Source: CAZHRJ01 sp964534765
GTDB lineage: Bacteria; Lindowbacteria; 2-12-FULL-62-27
NCBI GenBank assembly: GCA_964534765.1
Contig: CAZHRJ010000007.1
Location: 1-42,630, forward strand
Reading direction: 5' to 3'
DNA: 42,630 nt
The position numbers and the translations under genes are program-made. The notes beneath the pieces were generated by a model. It was not told where the DNA came from and searched no databases. It saw only the letters and a program-made list of their open reading frames with translations. Below are positions 15,878 through 24,804 of the stretch, piece after piece; positions within the stretch are counted from its first letter, which is position 1, and every line of letters starts with the position of its first letter.

Positions 15878-17074
15878 CTACCCCTGATCAAGCGCGCACT
15901 CAAGTATCTCCCGCCGAGTGGCGTGGTCGGCGGTGAGGACGAGACACACCCAGTCGCCATAGAGGTTGATGCCGAGTTCACAGTGGTATGCGATGTTCAC
16001 TTGATATTTTTTCACAATCTGATGCGCGGCGTTTTTGTACTTGATCCGGTTGAACCGGCCGATCTGCATGCAGATGTTGTCGCTCTGAGGCCGGATCACC
16101 ACTTTTTCGTCCCTCATTACCCTGGCGTATTCCGCCCAGATGTCGATGCCGCTGGCGTGATTCATCATGTCCAGATGAAAAAATCCCGGTGGACGGGCGT
16201 TGATCTCGACTCCGTAATAGTCCTCGCCAACACGGAAAAACTCAATATGGAAAAATCGTTTTTTAAGCCCAAATGCGCGGACCGCGCTAAAGCCGGTCTC
16301 TTTTAACTTTTCGGGAATCTCGCTTCGCCTGAGATTATAATAGTAAATGCTCTTCCCCGTGGTGGCGATCTCCAGGTCTCCGTCGTTGTAAACGTGCGCC
16401 GTATAAAAAACAATCTCGCCGTCCCGGTCGGTCAGGCCGTCAAAGGACATGAACTCCCGGTTCTCATCTCCAATGAATTTCTCCATGAAGTACACGGCGC
16501 CCGCCTTCCTCTTCCCCCAGAATTCGTGGATGTCGGAATCGGTCTTGATCCGGTACGTATGCGCCGAGCCCAGCCCCCGGTCGGGCTTGACGATGATGTC
16601 TCCGCCAACTTGCCTCTTGAAGTCCAGCACGGACCCGACATCTCGAATAATCTCTCCCGGAGCCGTTTTCGCGCCCGCCTGACGAAAGCGCTCCTTCATC
16701 TTCGATTTTCGGATCAGCCACTCCAGATCGGCCGGAAGGACGCCTTCGGCACCGAAGTCCAGCCGAAGCCGGGCATCCAGGGGAAGCCACCACTCATTGA
16801 AGGACTCGACGTAATCCATTTCGCCGTACTCGGCGATCAACTTCTCCATTTTTTTCCGGATCGGACGATAGCGGTCTTCGAGAATGCCGCCATTCGGATC
16901 ATAACAGTCCAGGGGCTGACGGATGTGATGGCGCAGAGCCGATTTCAGGTCGGACTGGAACTGCGAATACGGCGCGTCGCCCATTCCAAAAACGGTGAAA
17001 CCGGCCTCTTTGAGCCGTTTTGCGAAATAAAAGATCCGCGGCGGATAGGACGGAGACGGCATTAAAAAGTTCAT
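15878..17074 (-). CDS. ATP-grasp domain protein (carboxylate-amine ligase type)
   Basis: 398 aa from an ATG at 17074, 8 nt after the DctQM stop; an upstream in-frame start at 17176 lies inside DctQM and is less likely. The N-terminus MNFLMPSPSYPPRIFYFAKR with GFTVFGMGDAPY matches a family of stand-alone ATP-grasp proteins (SPNFPxTYW...GIGDxPY). An ESFNEWW segment and IRKSKMKERFRQAGAKTAPG follow; then the ATP-grasp lobes: DIIVKPDRGLGSAHTYRI (ATP-binding Lys), YFMEKFI, and the metal-binding FHIEFFR...YGVEINARPPGFF. The family joins a carboxylate to an amine via acyl phosphate. Substrate unknown; it opens the enzyme part of the TRAP operon, so it may act on the imported compound. Confidence 0.85.
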   Translation of the reverse strand: MNFLMPSPSYPPRIFYFAKRLKEAGFTVFGMGDAPYSQFQSDLKSALRHHIRQPLDCYDPNGGILEDRYRPIRKKMEKLIAEYGEMDYVESFNEWWLPLDARLRLDFGAEGVLPADLEWLIRKSKMKERFRQAGAKTAPGEIIRDVGSVLDFKRQVGGDIIVKPDRGLGSAHTYRIKTDSDIHEFWGKRKAGAVYFMEKFIGDENREFMSFDGLTDRDGEIVFYTAHVYNDGDLEIATTGKSIYYYNLRRSEIPEKLKETGFSAVRAFGLKKRFFHIEFFRVGEDYYGVEINARPPGFFHLDMMNHASGIDIWAEYARVMRDEKVVIRPQSDNICMQIGRFNRIKYKNAAHQIVKKYQVNIAYHCELGINLYGDWVCLVLTADHATRREILECALDQG

Positions 17075-17082
17075 TCGAGAGG

Positions 17083-18885
17083 TCACCGGCCCAGCAGGCG
17101 CAGGACGCCGATGGACAGATCGGGCAGGTAGGTAATCAGCAGCACACCCGCGCCGCGGATCAGCAGGAACAGCCACACATGCCGGTACAGCTCTGAGAGG
17201 GGCTTGCCGAACCGGGACGAGGCGAGGAGCAGATTCAGGCCGACGGGCGGAAAAATGAATCCGAGTTCGAGATTCGCCAGAAAGATAATCCCCAGATGAA
17301 CCGGGTCGATCCCGAAGGCCGCGCCCATCGGCGCGAGCAGCGGCGTGAGAATGACAATCCCTGAATAGATCTCCAGAACGCTACCCAGAACAAGCAGCAG
17401 ACCGTTCAGAACCAGAAGAAATACAACCGGCGATTCGATCCGCAACCGCACTTGCTCCAACATCTGGTCTGGAATTTGGGCGTCCACCAGATAACTCGTC
17501 AGGCCCATCGCCGTCGATAGAAGAATCATCACCGCTCCCACCAGCGCCGTCGATTTGACCAGAACCACCGGAAGGTCCCGCGCTACATGAATGTCCCGCA
17601 TGACAAAACACTCGATCACGATCGTATACGCGCAGGCCGCGGCCGACGCTTCCACCATCGACGCCTGACCCGTCATGAACAGCCCTATCACCAGAACCGG
17701 AACCGATAATTCCCATTTCGCCGCCCAGAACGCTCCCACCATCTCCACCGCCGAAAACGGCTGATGCGCCGATTGAACCCGACGGCCCACAACGCCTCCG
17801 TAAACCGCAACGATCGCCACCAGCATCAGACCCGGCACCAGGCCGGCCAGATACAGCTGATCGGCCGGAACGTTCGCCACGACACTGTAGAGTATCACCG
17901 GCAGACTCGGAGGAAAGAGTAGCCCCAGGCTGCCGGCCGCGGTCACCAGTCCCAGCGAAAATCCCTCCGGATATCCGTCCCGGCGAAGAATCGGATAGAC
18001 CAGTCCGCCCAGCGCGATGATCGTCACTCCGGATCCGCCGGTGAACGTTGTGAATAATACGCAGACCGACAGAACCAGCAGGGCCACGCCGCCCGGCATC
18101 CAGCCGAAGACCGCGCGAAAAAACCGGACCAGCCGGTCGGCGGCTTTTGATTCGGCCAGAATGTATCCGCAGGCGGTCAGAAGCGGTATGGCGGGAAGCG
18201 TCGGCGAGGCGATCAGGCGGTAAATTTCCGCCGGAACCGCGGCAACGGGCGTGCCGTCCTTGAAAAATAAAAAAAGCGCGATGCCGCCCATCGCCACAAA
18301 TACCGGCGCGCCGAACAACGCGGCAAGAAGAATGCCGCCAATCACCGGAATCGTCCACGCGCCGGCCGATTCCTGAGCAAATGCCAGGCCATAAACCGCA
18401 ACAACTCCGGCGGCTGACGCCATCTTCCCGGAGATCGCGTCAGAGGATTGAAACACATACCGGATCGCCATCAGTCCCAGGGACACGGGCATGACACATT
18501 CGCTGATCCACTCCGGCAGGCCGATCGGCAGGACACGGCCCTGCTCGCGATCCGCCAGGACCACATCCACACTCGCGCGCGCCAGCACAGCCAGAACGCA
18601 GGCAGCGACTCCGCAGGATATCATCCTCGCCCAGCGCCGCAGCCGGCCATCGGCCCACATGTCGGTCATGGAGAGTTTCAGATGCGCGCCGCGGCCCACG
18701 GCCAGCAAGCCGCCCAAAAACGTGAGCCACAGCGTGAGATGTTGAAGATAGGATGCCGCGCCGGGGACGTGAAACCCGCCGATCGGGCGGCCCAGCGCGT
18801 CGATGAGGGGAAGGATCGTAAAGAGGATCATCACGCAGGTTAACGCGCCTTTTTCGAGGCGATCCAGACAGGTTGAGACGTTCAC
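17083..18885 (-). CDS. TRAP transporter fused small/large permease (DctQ-DctM)
   Basis: 600 aa. Residues ~1-160 form a DctQ-like four-helix domain (LTLWLTFLGGLLAVGRGAHL). The remainder is the DctM permease: LLAALFGAPVFVAMGGIALF, the PAIPLLTACGYILAESKAADR scaffold region, GGSGVTIIALGGLVYPIL, and LFPPSLPVILYS. The C-terminal GFIFPPVGLNLLLASSRF is a typical DctM end. Such QM fusions are known in some TRAP systems and in the TatT-associated ones. The GTG start overlaps the DctP stop (GTGA at 18882-18885). It imports an organic anion by Na+-coupled transport using the preceding binding protein. Confidence 0.92.
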   Translation of the reverse strand: MNVSTCLDRLEKGALTCVMILFTILPLIDALGRPIGGFHVPGAASYLQHLTLWLTFLGGLLAVGRGAHLKLSMTDMWADGRLRRWARMISCGVAACVLAVLARASVDVVLADREQGRVLPIGLPEWISECVMPVSLGLMAIRYVFQSSDAISGKMASAAGVVAVYGLAFAQESAGAWTIPVIGGILLAALFGAPVFVAMGGIALFLFFKDGTPVAAVPAEIYRLIASPTLPAIPLLTACGYILAESKAADRLVRFFRAVFGWMPGGVALLVLSVCVLFTTFTGGSGVTIIALGGLVYPILRRDGYPEGFSLGLVTAAGSLGLLFPPSLPVILYSVVANVPADQLYLAGLVPGLMLVAIVAVYGGVVGRRVQSAHQPFSAVEMVGAFWAAKWELSVPVLVIGLFMTGQASMVEASAAACAYTIVIECFVMRDIHVARDLPVVLVKSTALVGAVMILLSTAMGLTSYLVDAQIPDQMLEQVRLRIESPVVFLLVLNGLLLVLGSVLEIYSGIVILTPLLAPMGAAFGIDPVHLGIIFLANLELGFIFPPVGLNLLLASSRFGKPLSELYRHVWLFLLIRGAGVLLITYLPDLSIGVLRLLGR

Positions 18886-19922
18886 CGGTAGGGCGGGCTG
18901 GAGGGTCCTTTTCGATAGTCGTTCCGGTATCCAATGGCGGCGTCAAATGCCCTGGCCGGAACGAGCCGGTCACGGATCGCCGGGTACAGCGCCTCCGCGG
19001 CCGATCGCCAGGCCGCCTCGTCGTCAGGATCGAGCCGGACAGCGGTGAGTCCCCGCTTCTTCATCGCGGCGGTTTCCTGCGGACCGGACTGGCGGATCTG
19101 CCGGCGCATTTTCTGGCCCGCCTCCTGCGCCGCCGCCTGCAGGGCCGGCCGGACTTGGGCCGGAATCTTTCCCCACGTCGATTTCGAAATCACCGTGGCG
19201 CCGAGCAGCGCGGCCCATTTGACTTCGGTCAGGTGAGGGGCGTCGGTATACCACTGAAAAATAACGGCCGCCTGAAGCGTCGTGGCGAGGGCATTGACGA
19301 GACCGGTCTTGAGTGAGGTCGACAGTTCAGTCGACGGCAGGGGAACCGGATGGAATCCGGCGGCCTTCCATATCTCGATGGCCTCATTGTCTCCGGCCCA
19401 GGTAAACAGCTTGAGCGATTTCATGTCGTCCGGTTTCCGGACGGGCGTCTTGGTGAAAAAATGAACCCAGCCGCCGTCCGCCCAGTTCAAAATCACGAAT
19501 CCCTTCTCTTCAAAATCCTTCCGCAGCGCCGGCGTCATGCGGTCCAGAACATAATCCAGCTCCTCGTAGGACGCGTACATCATCGGGACTTGCAATGACA
19601 GAATCGACCGGTCGACATTGGACAGGCCCACGCTGGTCAAAAGCGCGGCGTTCAGAGTTCCCAATCGCATTTTTCGGACCACATCCGCGTCGTCCCCGGC
19701 AACCATGCCTGGATAGATCATCACCGTCACCTGCCCACCCGATTCCTTCTTCCACTTCTCGCCCATCTCCTGAAGGATCAAATGCCACGCCGATCCCTTC
19801 GGCGCCAGCGTCGCCATCTTGACGACCACCTTCTGATCCGCTGACGCCGGCGACGCCGCGGCGGATAAAATCCAGACGAGGACGAGCCGGAACGCGCGGC
19901 GCAGCGCGCGGTCACTCCACAA
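18882..19922 (-). CDS. TRAP transporter solute-binding protein (DctP family)
   Basis: 346 aa with a Sec signal peptide (basic start, hydrophobic LVLVWILSAAASPASA, cleavage after ASA). Mature protein: VVVKMATLAPKGSAWHLILQ, GGQVTVMIYPGMVAGDDADV, MRLGTLNAALLTSVGL, VPMMYASYEELD, and the ligand-orienting region FHPVPLPSTELSTSLKTG. The TTG start (19922) lies inside the end of the TatT gene. The stop is fused to the permease start. In DctP proteins a conserved Arg contacts the ligand carboxylate; the candidate here is in the KTPVRKPDDMKSLKL region. The ligand is unknown. Pairing with a TatT lipoprotein makes it a TatP-like member. Confidence 0.93.
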   Translation of the reverse strand: MWSDRALRRAFRLVLVWILSAAASPASADQKVVVKMATLAPKGSAWHLILQEMGEKWKKESGGQVTVMIYPGMVAGDDADVVRKMRLGTLNAALLTSVGLSNVDRSILSLQVPMMYASYEELDYVLDRMTPALRKDFEEKGFVILNWADGGWVHFFTKTPVRKPDDMKSLKLFTWAGDNEAIEIWKAAGFHPVPLPSTELSTSLKTGLVNALATTLQAAVIFQWYTDAPHLTEVKWAALLGATVISKSTWGKIPAQVRPALQAAAQEAGQKMRRQIRQSGPQETAAMKKRGLTAVRLDPDDEAAWRSAAEALYPAIRDRLVPARAFDAAIGYRNDYRKGPSSPPYR

Positions 19923-20823
19923 AGAGCGCCTCCATGCGGCCCAGCAGCCACCGGGCGCGTTTCTGGGCGATGAGGTTCGCCAGACGGTTGTTCGGATATC
20001 GGTTCACATCGATGGCGAGAGCCTCCTGGAGAGTCCGCTCAAACTCAACTCGATTCTGCTCCGCCGCCAAAACGGTCTCGGCATAAATCACCAGCGGAGC
20101 CGCTCGCCGGCCGCCACCCTGACGCATCGCCTCCGACAAATGCTCACGCGCACGCGCCGCCGATCCGCCCGCCGCCGCCGGCCGGCCGCCCTCGTAGGCG
20201 ATGAAAAAATCATGGCTGGCCCCTTCGCCGAATCCCGTGTCCAGTTCGATCGATCGACGCATCAGCTTGGCGGCCAGAGGAAGATCGGCCATCAGATTCG
20301 CGTCATCTTTTGACAGCGAAATCAGCGCGCCCCAGGCGTTGGCCGTCCAGTGAAGAAGGGGGGCATCCTTCTTTCCCGTCCGCGAGAGGGCCTTGACGGG
20401 ATCCGCGGACAAATCCTCCCGAAAATGCGGATGGGCGGTTTCTATTCCGCGAAGTCCGTAGTCGAGAGCCCGGCGGTATAATTTCCGGGCGCGGTCTCGA
20501 AGTTCGGTCGCGCGGGTCAGGTCCTGGTCCTCCACGTAATCGGCCTCGCACTGAACGTAGGCGTAGGCATACTGGGTAAACCCGCTCACGCCGGTCAGCA
20601 ATAGACCCCGGTGATACGGCACCTCGTCGAGGAGGCCTTCGATGGTTTTCAGCGCGGCCGGACCCGCCTGTTGGATCAGCTCGGGATCATCGTCCCGCGA
20701 ATACGTGGTCCCGCCGCGGGCAATGGCCTCCCCGAGCGCGTCGCCGAGCGACGTGACGGCAAGTCTGCGGCCGGAACAGCCGGTAAGCGCGATGGCGATC
20801 GTCAAAATCAGGATCAACCTCAT
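19912..20823 (-). CDS. tatT: TatT-type TPR lipoprotein of a TRAP transporter
   Basis: 303 aa from an ATG at 20823. The N-terminus MRLILILTIAIALTGCSG is a lipoprotein signal with lipobox LTGC, so it is membrane-anchored on the periplasmic side. The rest is all-helical with GTTYSRDDDPELIQQAGPAA, FTQYAYAYVQCEADY, GLRGIETAHPHF, LLHWTANAWGALISLSKDD and EGASHDFFIAYEGGRP. This set matches the TatT component of TPR-associated TRAP transporters described in Treponema pallidum (Tp0956/Tp0957). There TatT trimers contact the binding protein and carry a hydrophobic pore. The gene heads the operon; upstream (20824-20919) only the divergent antiporter's leader is seen. Confidence 0.88.
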   Translation of the reverse strand: MRLILILTIAIALTGCSGRRLAVTSLGDALGEAIARGGTTYSRDDDPELIQQAGPAALKTIEGLLDEVPYHRGLLLTGVSGFTQYAYAYVQCEADYVEDQDLTRATELRDRARKLYRRALDYGLRGIETAHPHFREDLSADPVKALSRTGKKDAPLLHWTANAWGALISLSKDDANLMADLPLAAKLMRRSIELDTGFGEGASHDFFIAYEGGRPAAAGGSAARAREHLSEAMRQGGGRRAAPLVIYAETVLAAEQNRVEFERTLQEALAIDVNRYPNNRLANLIAQKRARWLLGRMEALFVE

Positions 20824-20919
20824 GGGAGAATGGAAACATAAGCCTACAGAGCGTTCAACAGGTGGGCTCTCAATGGACGCAATGGAAAGCACGCACGGCC
20901 CAGGAGGATTCACTTCGCT

Positions 20920-22179
20920 ATGACAACGATCCACTCGATTGTTTGGACGCTACCGGACTGGTATACACCATCCATGGAACATCTCTACCTCGTCGCCACG
21001 GTGTGGATCGGGCTTGCGGTCATCGCGGCCATGATCGCATTCCATTTTCGGATTTCGATCGCGCTGGTGGAAATTTGCGTGGGCGTGATCGCCGCCGCCG
21101 TGGTTCCGGGCGGCGCCGACCGCATGGGCGCCGGGTCCGAGTGGCTGAGATTTCTGGCTTCGTTGGGTGCCGTTCTCCTCACGTTTCTGGCCGGGGCGGA
21201 ACTTGATCCGGAGAGTGTGCGGGCAAAATTGAAAGAGGTGACCGTGGTCGGCCTGGTCGGTTTTTTCGCGCCCTTTCTCGGATGCGCCGCCGTCGCCAGA
21301 TGGGGTCTGGGCTGGAGCGTTTCCTCCAGCTGGCTGGCCGGGATCGCGCTGTCGACCACTTCGATGGCGGTCGTCTATGCGGTGATGCTGGACACGGGAT
21401 TCAATCGAACGGAATTTGGCAAGGGGATTTTGGGCGCGTGTTTCATCAACGATCTGGGAACGGTCATCGCGCTGGGACTTCTGTTCGCGCCGTTTACTTA
21501 CAAAACCGTCCTTTTCATCGGGGTCAGTATCGCCCTCCTCTACACCCTTCCCTACTTGACCACCCGATTGACGCTGGCCTACGGAAACCGCACGGCCGCG
21601 ATCCGCACCAAATGGGTGCTGTTCGTGCTGTGCGGACTCGGAGCCCTGGCGCTCTGGGCGGGCAGCGAAGCCGTCCTGCCGGCCTACATCGCCGGCATGG
21701 TCCTGGCGGGATCGGCCGCGCGGGACATGGTTTGGATCCGGCGTCTGAGAACGCTGACCGTCGGGCTTCTCACGCCCTTTTATTTTCTGCGTGCCGGAAC
21801 TCTGGTGTCCCTGCCGGCGCTCATCGCAGCGCCGCTGGTGTTTCTGGCGCTGCTGGGGGGAAAAGTCGCTTCAAAAATTTTCGGGCTTTATCCCGTCATC
21901 GGCTTTTTTCGGCGCGAAAAAAACGAGCGATGGTACTACACTCTCCTCATGTCGACGGGTCTGACCTTCGGCACCATTTCCTCCCTGTACGGCCTCTCCC
22001 ACGGCATCGTGGATCTGTCACAATATTCGTTTCTGGTCGCCGCGGTGATCGCCAGCGCTGTGGTGCCCACTCTCATCGCCGGCGCGGCTTTTTTACCCCG
22101 GCACCTCCTGCCCGAAGCAAGTCCGTCTGACGGCCGAACCGGCCGGCGCGGCGAGGGCGGATTGGCGGAGGAAGGATAG
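20920..22179 (+). CDS. Cation:proton antiporter (CPA2 / KefB-like)
   Basis: 419 aa, 11-13 hydrophobic helices. Typical segments: SIALVEICVGVIAAAVVPGG, LASLGAVLLTFLAGAELDPE (the FxxGxExD-like helix of CPA2), WLAGIALSTTSMAVVYAVM, and GACFINDLGTVIALGLLF (the ND motif of the transport site). It is shorter than Kef proteins and lacks the TrkA-N nucleotide-binding domain, so it resembles simple Na+/H+ or K+/H+ antiporters. The chosen ATG is 12 nt after AGGAGG (20902-20907); an internal ATG at 20974 would remove 18 residues but has no ribosome site. It is divergent from the TRAP operon, with only 96 bp between the starts. Confidence 0.88.
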   Translation: MTTIHSIVWTLPDWYTPSMEHLYLVATVWIGLAVIAAMIAFHFRISIALVEICVGVIAAAVVPGGADRMGAGSEWLRFLASLGAVLLTFLAGAELDPESVRAKLKEVTVVGLVGFFAPFLGCAAVARWGLGWSVSSSWLAGIALSTTSMAVVYAVMLDTGFNRTEFGKGILGACFINDLGTVIALGLLFAPFTYKTVLFIGVSIALLYTLPYLTTRLTLAYGNRTAAIRTKWVLFVLCGLGALALWAGSEAVLPAYIAGMVLAGSAARDMVWIRRLRTLTVGLLTPFYFLRAGTLVSLPALIAAPLVFLALLGGKVASKIFGLYPVIGFFRREKNERWYYTLLMSTGLTFGTISSLYGLSHGIVDLSQYSFLVAAVIASAVVPTLIAGAAFLPRHLLPEASPSDGRTGRRGEGGLAEEG

Positions 22180-22204
22180 AATTTTTGGGAATGATTACAA
22201 TTTC

Positions 22205-23134
22205 ATGAAAGTATCCCCCTTCGAGCCGCACCACATCGGATCCGTTACGATCCAGCAACTGCGCTGTTTTGCCGCCGTGGCCTGCCGGAAAACCTATCGG
22301 GGGTTGGAGTCGGACATCGGGATCGCTCAGCCGGCGGTATCGCGCGCCGTGATGCGGCTGGAGGACATCCTGGGCGCGAAGCTGTTTGAGCCGGACAACC
22401 GGACGGCGCTGACCGCATTTGGAGGAAAAGTGTATCGGGAGACGGAGAGGATACTTGGAATGATCGAATCCCTCAAACGGCTTGCCCTGGACGAAGCCGG
22501 GCGGGGCCGGCTGACCGGAACGGTGACGATCGGCGCCAAGTCGATCCTCGCTGAAACGATCCTCCCGGCGCTGATCGGAAAATTCAGGAAAAAACACCGA
22601 CGCGCCCACATCCGGGTACGATGCGGGTCGGGCGACGATCTTCTCCGAATGCTCCGGGCGGGAGAAATCGACATCGCCATTTCACACCGGCGGCCGTGTC
22701 CCGCCGGCATCGGTTTCCGGAGCCTGCGGTCATATCCCAGACTGCTGGTCGTCCCTAAACGCCACCCCCTGGCAAAGGGCCCTCTGACCGCCGCGAGAAT
22801 CGCCGCCGCCGACCTCATTTTACCCGGAAGAAAAACCAGAACCCACGCCGAGCTGATGGAGGCGCTGTCACAGTCCGTGACGGAGGATGAAATCAAAAAC
22901 GTCATCGAGGTCACATCACCGGAATCCCAGATAAACTATGTGGCCATGGGATGGGGTGTCACCGTCATCGACGGCTCCGCCGCGAATCTCGTCTCTAACT
23001 CCCTCGTCACGCGGCCGCTGCCAACAAGCCTCCTGCCTGAAAGAGATGTCGGGATCTTTCATTCAGCGGAACGCTATACGCCCGGCGCGGTGAAACAATT
23101 CTTCGAGTCGATCGGCGAATTCGATGCTGATTAG
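22205..23134 (+). CDS. LysR-family transcriptional regulator
   Basis: 309 aa. The N-terminal winged HTH lies at ~14-75: TIQQLRCFAAVACRKTYRGL, then IGIAQPAVSRAVMRLEDILG and KLFEPDNRTALTAFGGKVY, the standard LysR pattern. A linker helix and the periplasmic-binding-like effector domain follow (LTGTVTIGAKSILAETILPA; LLRMLRAGEIDIAISHRRP; LLVVPKRHPLAKGPL). It begins 25 nt after the antiporter stop on the same strand, so it may be cotranscribed with it or regulate it. The last 4 nt overlap the convergent histidine kinase gene (stop at 23131). Confidence 0.92.
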   Translation: MKVSPFEPHHIGSVTIQQLRCFAAVACRKTYRGLESDIGIAQPAVSRAVMRLEDILGAKLFEPDNRTALTAFGGKVYRETERILGMIESLKRLALDEAGRGRLTGTVTIGAKSILAETILPALIGKFRKKHRRAHIRVRCGSGDDLLRMLRAGEIDIAISHRRPCPAGIGFRSLRSYPRLLVVPKRHPLAKGPLTAARIAAADLILPGRKTRTHAELMEALSQSVTEDEIKNVIEVTSPESQINYVAMGWGVTVIDGSAANLVSNSLVTRPLPTSLLPERDVGIFHSAERYTPGAVKQFFESIGEFDAD

Positions 23135-24717
23135 CGACCGTAGGATTCCTCCGTCAGCACCTGCCGCAGTTTCTCCGATAATTGCCCGGTCGAAAAGGGC
23201 TTTTGCAGAAAATTGTCGGCAGTCAGAATGTCGCCGTATTCCCGCGCGATGCGGTCGGTATAGCCGGAAATGAAGAGCACGCGAAGATGGGGATGCATCC
23301 CGGCGATTTCCTTAAACAGGGCGGGACCGGTTTTCTGGGGCAAAATCACATCCGAAATCATCAGCCGGAAATCGCCGCCAGGGTCTCGGGCGGCGGCCAG
23401 GGCCTCCCGGTCGGTCGCGCAGGCGGTTACCGCGAAACCGAATTTCTCAAGCAGCCGGGTGATTGTGGACCGAAGGGATTCATCATCTTCCACCAGGAGA
23501 ATCTTCCCTTGGCCATGAATCGTGTCGGCCTGAAGCGCCTTCCGCCGGTCCGGCCTGGATTTGTCGGCTATGCAGGGCAGAACAATTTTGAATGTGGTTC
23601 CCTTTCGCGGCTCACTGTAAACCTTGATCGAGCCATTGCACTGCTTCACGATCCCGTAGACCGTGGGAAGCCCGAGCCCGGTGCCTTTCTCCTTGGTGGT
23701 GAAAAAAGGCTCAAAAATCCGCGCCAGCGTGTCCTTGTCCATGCCAATGCCGTTGTCCTCCACCACCATCATGGCATACTGGCCCGGTTTGAGATCAAAG
23801 TCGATGCCCCGGTCCTCATCCGACAGATGCACAGGTTTTGTTTCGATGAACATTTTCCCGCCCGACGGCATCGCCTCCCGGGCGTTGATCATCAGATTCA
23901 TGAGGATCTGCTCCATCTGGCTTTTGTCGGCGTTCACACGGCCCAAGTCCGGGTCGGCGTGGATCTCAAGCTCTATGTCCTCCCCGATCAGACGCTGGAG
24001 CATTTTCGCGGTGTCGCCGATCACCTGGTTTAAGTCCAGCACCTCCAGTTTGAGTACCTGAGCCCGGCTGAAAGCGAGGAGCTGCCGGGTGAGAGCGCTG
24101 CCCCGATGGGCCACGTTCTCGATCAGCGCCAACTCCTTGAGAGAATCCGGATCGGACGCGAGCGTTTCCTTCAGGACATCCGTGTTCAACAAAATGGTGG
24201 AGAGAATGTTGTTGTAGTCATGCGCAATCCCGCCGGCCAGCCGGCCGGCTGCGTCGAGTTTTTGGGCCTGCCGAAGTTTCTCTTCGCTTTCGTGAAGAGC
24301 CGCTTCAGCCTCTTTACGCCTGGTGATATCCACTATCGTACAGAGAACGACTTTCCCGTCTGGGGTGTCGAAGGCGTTTAACCCGATCTCGACCGGAAAT
24401 TCGGAGCCGTCTTTGCGCAGTCCGAAAAGGTCGCGGCCAGCGCCCATGGGCCTTGCCTGCGGGTCGCGGCCAAAATCGCGGCGGAGGGACGGATGATTCC
24501 CGCGAAATTGAGCCGGAACAAGTTGTTCCACTGTGAGGGCCGCCATCTCGCCCGGCCCGTACCCGAATTGCCGGTGGGCTTCCGCGTTGGCCAGAACAAT
24601 TCTGCCGGCCGCACTGACCATCAGGATTACGCTCGGGGACGATTCCACCACCATGCGGAAAATACGGTCGTTATCGATCATGGTTCGCAAGGTCGACACG
24701 CCGCGCTCGTTGGACAT
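23131..24717 (-). CDS. Hybrid sensor histidine kinase (PAS-HisKA-HATPase-REC)
   Basis: 528 aa, no membrane segment. PAS at ~15-135 (VVESSPSVILMVSAAGRIVL... NAFDTPDGKVVLCTIVDIT). HisKA has the phospho-acceptor His at ~166 in GGIAHDYNNIL. HATPase boxes: N (QILMNLMINAREAM), G1 (VVEDNGIGM), F (IFEPFFTTKEKGTGLGL). A C-terminal receiver at ~405-525 has the acidic pair in LVEDDES, the phospho-Asp in MISDVILPQKTG and the Lys in FLQKPF. It is therefore a cytoplasmic hybrid kinase. It is the third gene of a leftward set with 24805-25986 and 26016-26492. A separate phosphotransfer or output partner is not evident in the window. Confidence 0.93.
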   Translation of the reverse strand: MSNERGVSTLRTMIDNDRIFRMVVESSPSVILMVSAAGRIVLANAEAHRQFGYGPGEMAALTVEQLVPAQFRGNHPSLRRDFGRDPQARPMGAGRDLFGLRKDGSEFPVEIGLNAFDTPDGKVVLCTIVDITRRKEAEAALHESEEKLRQAQKLDAAGRLAGGIAHDYNNILSTILLNTDVLKETLASDPDSLKELALIENVAHRGSALTRQLLAFSRAQVLKLEVLDLNQVIGDTAKMLQRLIGEDIELEIHADPDLGRVNADKSQMEQILMNLMINAREAMPSGGKMFIETKPVHLSDEDRGIDFDLKPGQYAMMVVEDNGIGMDKDTLARIFEPFFTTKEKGTGLGLPTVYGIVKQCNGSIKVYSEPRKGTTFKIVLPCIADKSRPDRRKALQADTIHGQGKILLVEDDESLRSTITRLLEKFGFAVTACATDREALAAARDPGGDFRLMISDVILPQKTGPALFKEIAGMHPHLRVLFISGYTDRIAREYGDILTADNFLQKPFSTGQLSEKLRQVLTEESYGR

Positions 24718-24804
24718 GGAAGCCCATGGATACCATCAGCCCATCTCTGATTCAACAAGTCCCATGGATGAGGTCCCACGCATGAGGTTACCGTGCTGGA
24801 TAAC

